DNA of 64,000 nucleotides from Nitrobacter sp. Nb-311A. GTDB taxonomy: Bacteria; Pseudomonadota; Alphaproteobacteria; Rhizobiales; Xanthobacteraceae. Both the position numbers and the translations under genes were made by a program. Position 1 is the first letter of the stretch, and every line of letters starts with the position of its first letter. Where the stretch lies: assembly GCF_000152905.1 (NCBI RefSeq), contig NZ_AAMY01000009.1:51498-115497 (forward strand), written 5' to 3'. The notes below the pieces were generated by a model. That model was not told the DNA's origin, did no database searches, and saw only the letters and a list, made by a program, of their open reading frames with translations. Shown here in pieces: positions 62,727 through 64,000 of the stretch.

Positions 62727-63197
62727 ATGGGCGCATCGATTGCAGAAGGCGGCTTCGACGACGACGAGGATTACGCTGAAGCGCACGATATCAATGTCAC
62801 GCCGTTCATCGACGTCATTCTGGTTCTTCTGATCATCTTCATGGTGGCCGCGCCGCTGTCGACCGTCGATCTTCCGGTCAACCTGCCGACGTCGAGCGCG
62901 ACACCGCAGAAGAAGCCCGACAAGCCGACCTATGTCAGCATCAAGGCCGACCTTGCCGTCGCCATCGGCGAGACGATGGTCAAGCGGGTCGATCTGGTGC
63001 GGACGTTGGACAGCACGCCGAACATGACCAAGGACAGTTTCATCTTCCTGCGCGCGGATCGTGCGGTGCCTTACGGCGACCTGATGGACGTGCTGGAGAT
63101 CCTGCGCGCGGGCGGCTTCACCAAAATCAAGCTGGTCGCGCTCGAGGGGGTTCCGGACGCCCAATCGGTTCCTGCCGCGGCTAACGCAAAGCCCTGA
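62727..63197 (+). CDS. exbD: TonB-system energiser ExbD
   Basis: 156 residues. Single membrane helix INVTPFIDVILVLLIIFMVAAP (about 24-45) with the proton-carrying Asp in PFIDV, then a periplasmic domain ending VLEILRAGGFTKIKLVALEG. Starts four bases after the exbB stop; the frame to 62688 lies within exbB. Forms the pentameric or hexameric channel with ExbB. Confidence 0.95.
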   Translation: MGASIAEGGFDDDEDYAEAHDINVTPFIDVILVLLIIFMVAAPLSTVDLPVNLPTSSATPQKKPDKPTYVSIKADLAVAIGETMVKRVDLVRTLDSTPNMTKDSFIFLRADRAVPYGDLMDVLEILRAGGFTKIKLVALEGVPDAQSVPAAANAKP

Positions 63198-63200
63198 ACC

Positions 63201-63995
63201 ATGTCTGAGATCGTCGTAGAGCCAGCGCCGTCCCGCCGTCTTTGGGTTTTGTCAGCGGCCGCCGCGCTTGCCATCCACCTCGGCTGCGTGGCGCTGGCGG
63301 TAGCCCAGATGCAAACGGATGAGTCGGCCGAGGATCTTGGCGCGCCGGCGATCGAGATCGGACTCGATCTATCCTCGCCGCGCCGCGAGGCGACCGACCT
63401 TCCGCCCGGGCCAGACACCGACGCGTCGACGGCCTCGCCCGCGCTTGCCGAACAGAAGGCGGTCGAGAAGGAAACCGATCTGCCCAAGGACACGCCGACG
63501 GAGACCGATGATCCGGACCGGATCGTCACCGAGAACGAGTCAAAAAAGCCGGTCGAAGAGGACCCTGAGAAGGCGGAGAAGCAGACCTCGGCCTCGCAGG
63601 AATCGGCGGCTTCTGAAGCAACCGCGATGCCGAGCGTTGAAAACGCACAGGAATCGGAGCGTTCGGTGGCGCCGCAGCAAGGCACCGGCGCCAGCGCGCG
63701 CCGAATCCGGGCCACCTGGCAGAAAGAACTGGTCGCCCACCTCGACAAGCACAAGCGTTATCCGCCGGAGCACACCCAGAAGAACGCCAAGATTCTCATT
63801 AACTTCGTGCTCGATCGCCTCGGCCATGTCGTGTCGGTGAATATTGTGAAGGGATCGGGCGATCCCGTCTTCGACCAGGCCGCACTCGCCATGGTGCACC
63901 GCTCAGACCCTGTGCCCCCGCCGCCGCCGCTGATCGCGGACGAAGGATTGAGCTTTACGCTGCCGGTCGTCTTCAGGGTCAAGGGCAAGGGATGA
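63201..63995 (+). CDS. tonB: TonB energy transducer
   Basis: 264 residues. A membrane helix near the N terminus (about 15-34) is followed by a long linker rich in Glu, Lys, Pro and Thr (about 45-155) that spans the periplasm, and the C-terminal TonB domain (about 170-258): RATWQKELVAHLDKHKRYP, AKILINFVLDRLGHVVSVNIVKGSGDPVFDQAAL and LPVVFRVKG. Transmits the ExbB/ExbD proton-motive energy to TonB-dependent receptors. Starts three bases after exbD. Complete at the right edge of the window. Confidence 0.94.
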   Translation: MSEIVVEPAPSRRLWVLSAAAALAIHLGCVALAVAQMQTDESAEDLGAPAIEIGLDLSSPRREATDLPPGPDTDASTASPALAEQKAVEKETDLPKDTPTETDDPDRIVTENESKKPVEEDPEKAEKQTSASQESAASEATAMPSVENAQESERSVAPQQGTGASARRIRATWQKELVAHLDKHKRYPPEHTQKNAKILINFVLDRLGHVVSVNIVKGSGDPVFDQAALAMVHRSDPVPPPPPLIADEGLSFTLPVVFRVKGKG

Positions 63996-64000
63996 CACCG

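Overview
The window reads as chromosomal DNA of an alphaproteobacterium, most likely in the Bradyrhizobiaceae (Nitrobacter, Bradyrhizobium, Rhodopseudomonas or Afipia type). The grounds are a very-long-chain fatty acid lipid A locus (acpXL-fabZ-fabF2-fabF1-lpxXL), a probable Irr box in front of exbB-exbD-tonB, a DUF2865 secreted protein, class II DAHP synthase, a plant-type citramalate synthase, GC-rich coding sequence, and dispersed palindromic repeats of the kind seen in that family. The genus is an inference. I saw no prophage, insertion sequence, CRISPR array or rRNA.

Layout. 1-10389 (minus strand): a storage-glucan and trehalose operon, glgE, treS-maltokinase fusion, glgB, glgX, treZ (treZ runs off the left edge); three of its four junctions are ATGA stop/start overlaps. 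Trehalose can go to maltose (TreS), maltose 1-phosphate (kinase domain), alpha-glucan (GlgE) and branched glucan (GlgB); GlgX and TreZ work in the return direction. malQ (10541-12484) is divergent. 12497-17630: a retropepsin-like protease, a membrane histidine kinase, a hydroxyacid dehydrogenase, a glyoxalase-fold protein and the Mrp/ApbC Fe-S carrier. 17820-21087: a TRAP transporter whose binding-protein gene faces its membrane genes. 21478-30125: housekeeping genes moaA, gph, rpiA, a DUF2059 protein, gor, class II DAHP synthase and nadE. 30178-31877: two secreted cysteine-containing proteins of unknown role.

32176-37091: cysS, a DUF559 nuclease-like gene wrapped in palindromic repeats, a GNAT acetyltransferase, cimA and a LOG-family protein. 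37300-41109: an ATM1-type ABC exporter, then psd and pssA for phosphatidylethanolamine synthesis. 41542-48059: a MotA/MotB pair with a repeat between them, kup, a rhodanese, an aminotransferase and a PotF-type polyamine-binding protein. 48288-52579 (minus): the VLCFA/lipid A operon, in which one of the two ketosynthases lacks the catalytic cysteine. 52766-56822: a small membrane protein, an orphan HerA-like ATPase, tRNA-Gln and a FemAB/GNAT-like protein. 56943-61224: an RND efflux pump with its adaptor. 61769-63995: exbB-exbD-tonB behind a probable Irr box.

The most unusual items are the chain-length-factor-like FabF2, the repeat-bounded DUF559 cassette whose repeats are translated into the protein termini, several repeat families placed at convergent gene ends or inside operons, and the Irr-box-like site. 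Most of the rest is ordinary housekeeping DNA.
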